A stretch of DNA of 64,000 nt from Chromobacterium phragmitis. GTDB taxonomy: Bacteria; Pseudomonadota; Gammaproteobacteria; Burkholderiales; Chromobacteriaceae. Position 1 is the first letter of the stretch; each line of letters opens with the position of its first letter. A program made the position numbers and the translations under genes. Below are positions 63,699 through 64,000 of the stretch, one piece after another. The stretch is taken from positions 3,224,001-3,288,000 of the forward strand of contig NZ_CP029495.1 in assembly GCF_003325475.1 (NCBI RefSeq), read 5' to 3'. A model generated the notes under the pieces. The model was not told the origin of the DNA, did no database searches, and worked only from the letters and a program-made list of their open reading frames with translations.

Positions 63699-63721
63699 GT
63701 TCGATAGCGCTCGCCGTAAAG

Positions 63722-63753
63722 AAAAGCCCATCGCATCCGCGATGGGCTTTTTT
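63722..63753. terminator. Bidirectional terminator between convergent genes
   Basis: AAAAGCCCATCGC-ATCC-GCGATGGGCTTTTTT, with A/T runs on both sides, serves the antiporter gene and the gene beyond. Confidence 0.9.
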
Positions 63754-63770
63754 GTCGGCGAGGAGAGGCG

Positions 63771-64000
63771 TCAGGCTTCGGCGGCGGCCGTCTTCAGGCC
63801 ATTCCGCGGCTCGGGGCGTCCCAGCAGCGCCTTCCAGCGGCGGCAGGCCGAGATCAGGATCACCAGACCCAGCGCCAGCATCACGATGGAGATGCCGGCG
63901 TTGAACACGTTGTAGCCCTTGGCGGCAGGATTCAGGTAGACGTTCTTCACCATCCAGTAGCCGGCGTAATTGACCGTGACGTACAGATAGGCCAGCGGCA
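63771..64000 (-). CDS. C-terminal end of a membrane protein, probably CstA-family peptide/pyruvate transporter, 5' end outside window
   Basis: Only the last 75 or so residues are visible. PLAYLYVTVNYAGYWMVKN and NAGISIVMLALGLVILISACRRW are the last periplasmic loop and final membrane helix, followed by a short Arg/Lys-containing tail. The tail resembles, from memory, the end of CstA carbon-starvation transporters of Neisseriales. The call needs the rest of the gene. Confidence 0.5.
   Translation of the reverse strand, partial: PLAYLYVTVNYAGYWMVKNVYLNPAAKGYNVFNAGISIVMLALGLVILISACRRWKALLGRPEPRNGLKTAAAEA

Overview
The window is about 64 kb of GC-rich, densely packed bacterial chromosome. Gene content and arrangement fit a betaproteobacterium of the order Neisseriales, most likely Chromobacterium. 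The reasons are a Neisseria/Burkholderia-type trimeric porin, an Mg-type HemB, a glyQ-X-glyS arrangement, and DUF2844/DUF3443 neighbours. The genus is my recollection of such genomes and was not checked by a search. I see no prophage, intact insertion sequence, CRISPR array or rRNA operon.

Region by region. (1) 0-10.4 kb: coaBC (cut by the window edge), radC, an 83-aa unknown flanked by short direct repeats, a minimal Rossmann protein, a DUF2844-DUF3443 exported pair, a candidate small RNA, a flavin reductase, lolA, an unknown lipoprotein, nadE and a FemAB/GNAT-like acyltransferase. (2) 10.4-11.7 kb: two identical tandem tRNA-Ser(GGA) genes, then a gene-poor stretch with what looks like a decayed gene. 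(3) 11.7-19.7 kb: a signalling pair, REC-PAS-PAS-GGDEF-EAL and a 1747-aa CHASE/PAS/hybrid histidine kinase ending in an HPt domain. (4) 19.7-25 kb: a YdeP/FdhF-like molybdopterin oxidoreductase, a small winged-helix-like protein, fdhD, a lower-GC methyltransferase and mobA. Three of these belong to molybdenum-enzyme biology. (5) 25-31 kb: a complete RND efflux set (outer-membrane factor, adaptor, permease). (6) 31-34 kb: an OpuAC-like protein without signal peptide, then a quinone-oxidoreductase-like enzyme divergent from a LysR regulator. (7) 34-38.8 kb: pcnB-folK-deoxynucleoside kinase-panB-panC-panD, for RNA polyadenylation, folate and pantothenate/CoA. (8) 38.8-42.4 kb: a periplasmic solute-binding protein, a GFA protein, rraA and aceA. 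(9) 42.4-47.5 kb: the heat-shock cluster grpE-dnaK-dnaJ, with a fatty-acid desaturase inserted between dnaK and dnaJ and a sigma32-like promoter in front. (10) 47.5-50.7 kb: a porin, a strongly AT-rich upstream region, and hemB. (11) 50.8-56.1 kb: kbl-tdh for threonine breakdown, a chemoreceptor and a HemY-type protoporphyrinogen oxidase. (12) 56.1-62.1 kb: glyQ-X-glyS, gmhB, plsC, a YgjP-like metallohydrolase and gloA. (13) 62.1-64 kb: a strongly structured leader RNA in front of a Na+/H+ antiporter, then the end of a probable cstA.

The most interesting items are four. First, the leader RNA before the antiporter, which I think is an nhaA-I-type alkali-metal riboswitch. Second, a candidate Hfq-type sRNA at 4517-4596 with its own promoter and terminator. 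Third, the pepsin-like double D-T/S-G-S signature in the DUF3443 lipoprotein. Fourth, the desaturase embedded in the dnaK-dnaJ heat-shock cluster. All functional calls come from reading sequence and motifs; none was tested by database search.
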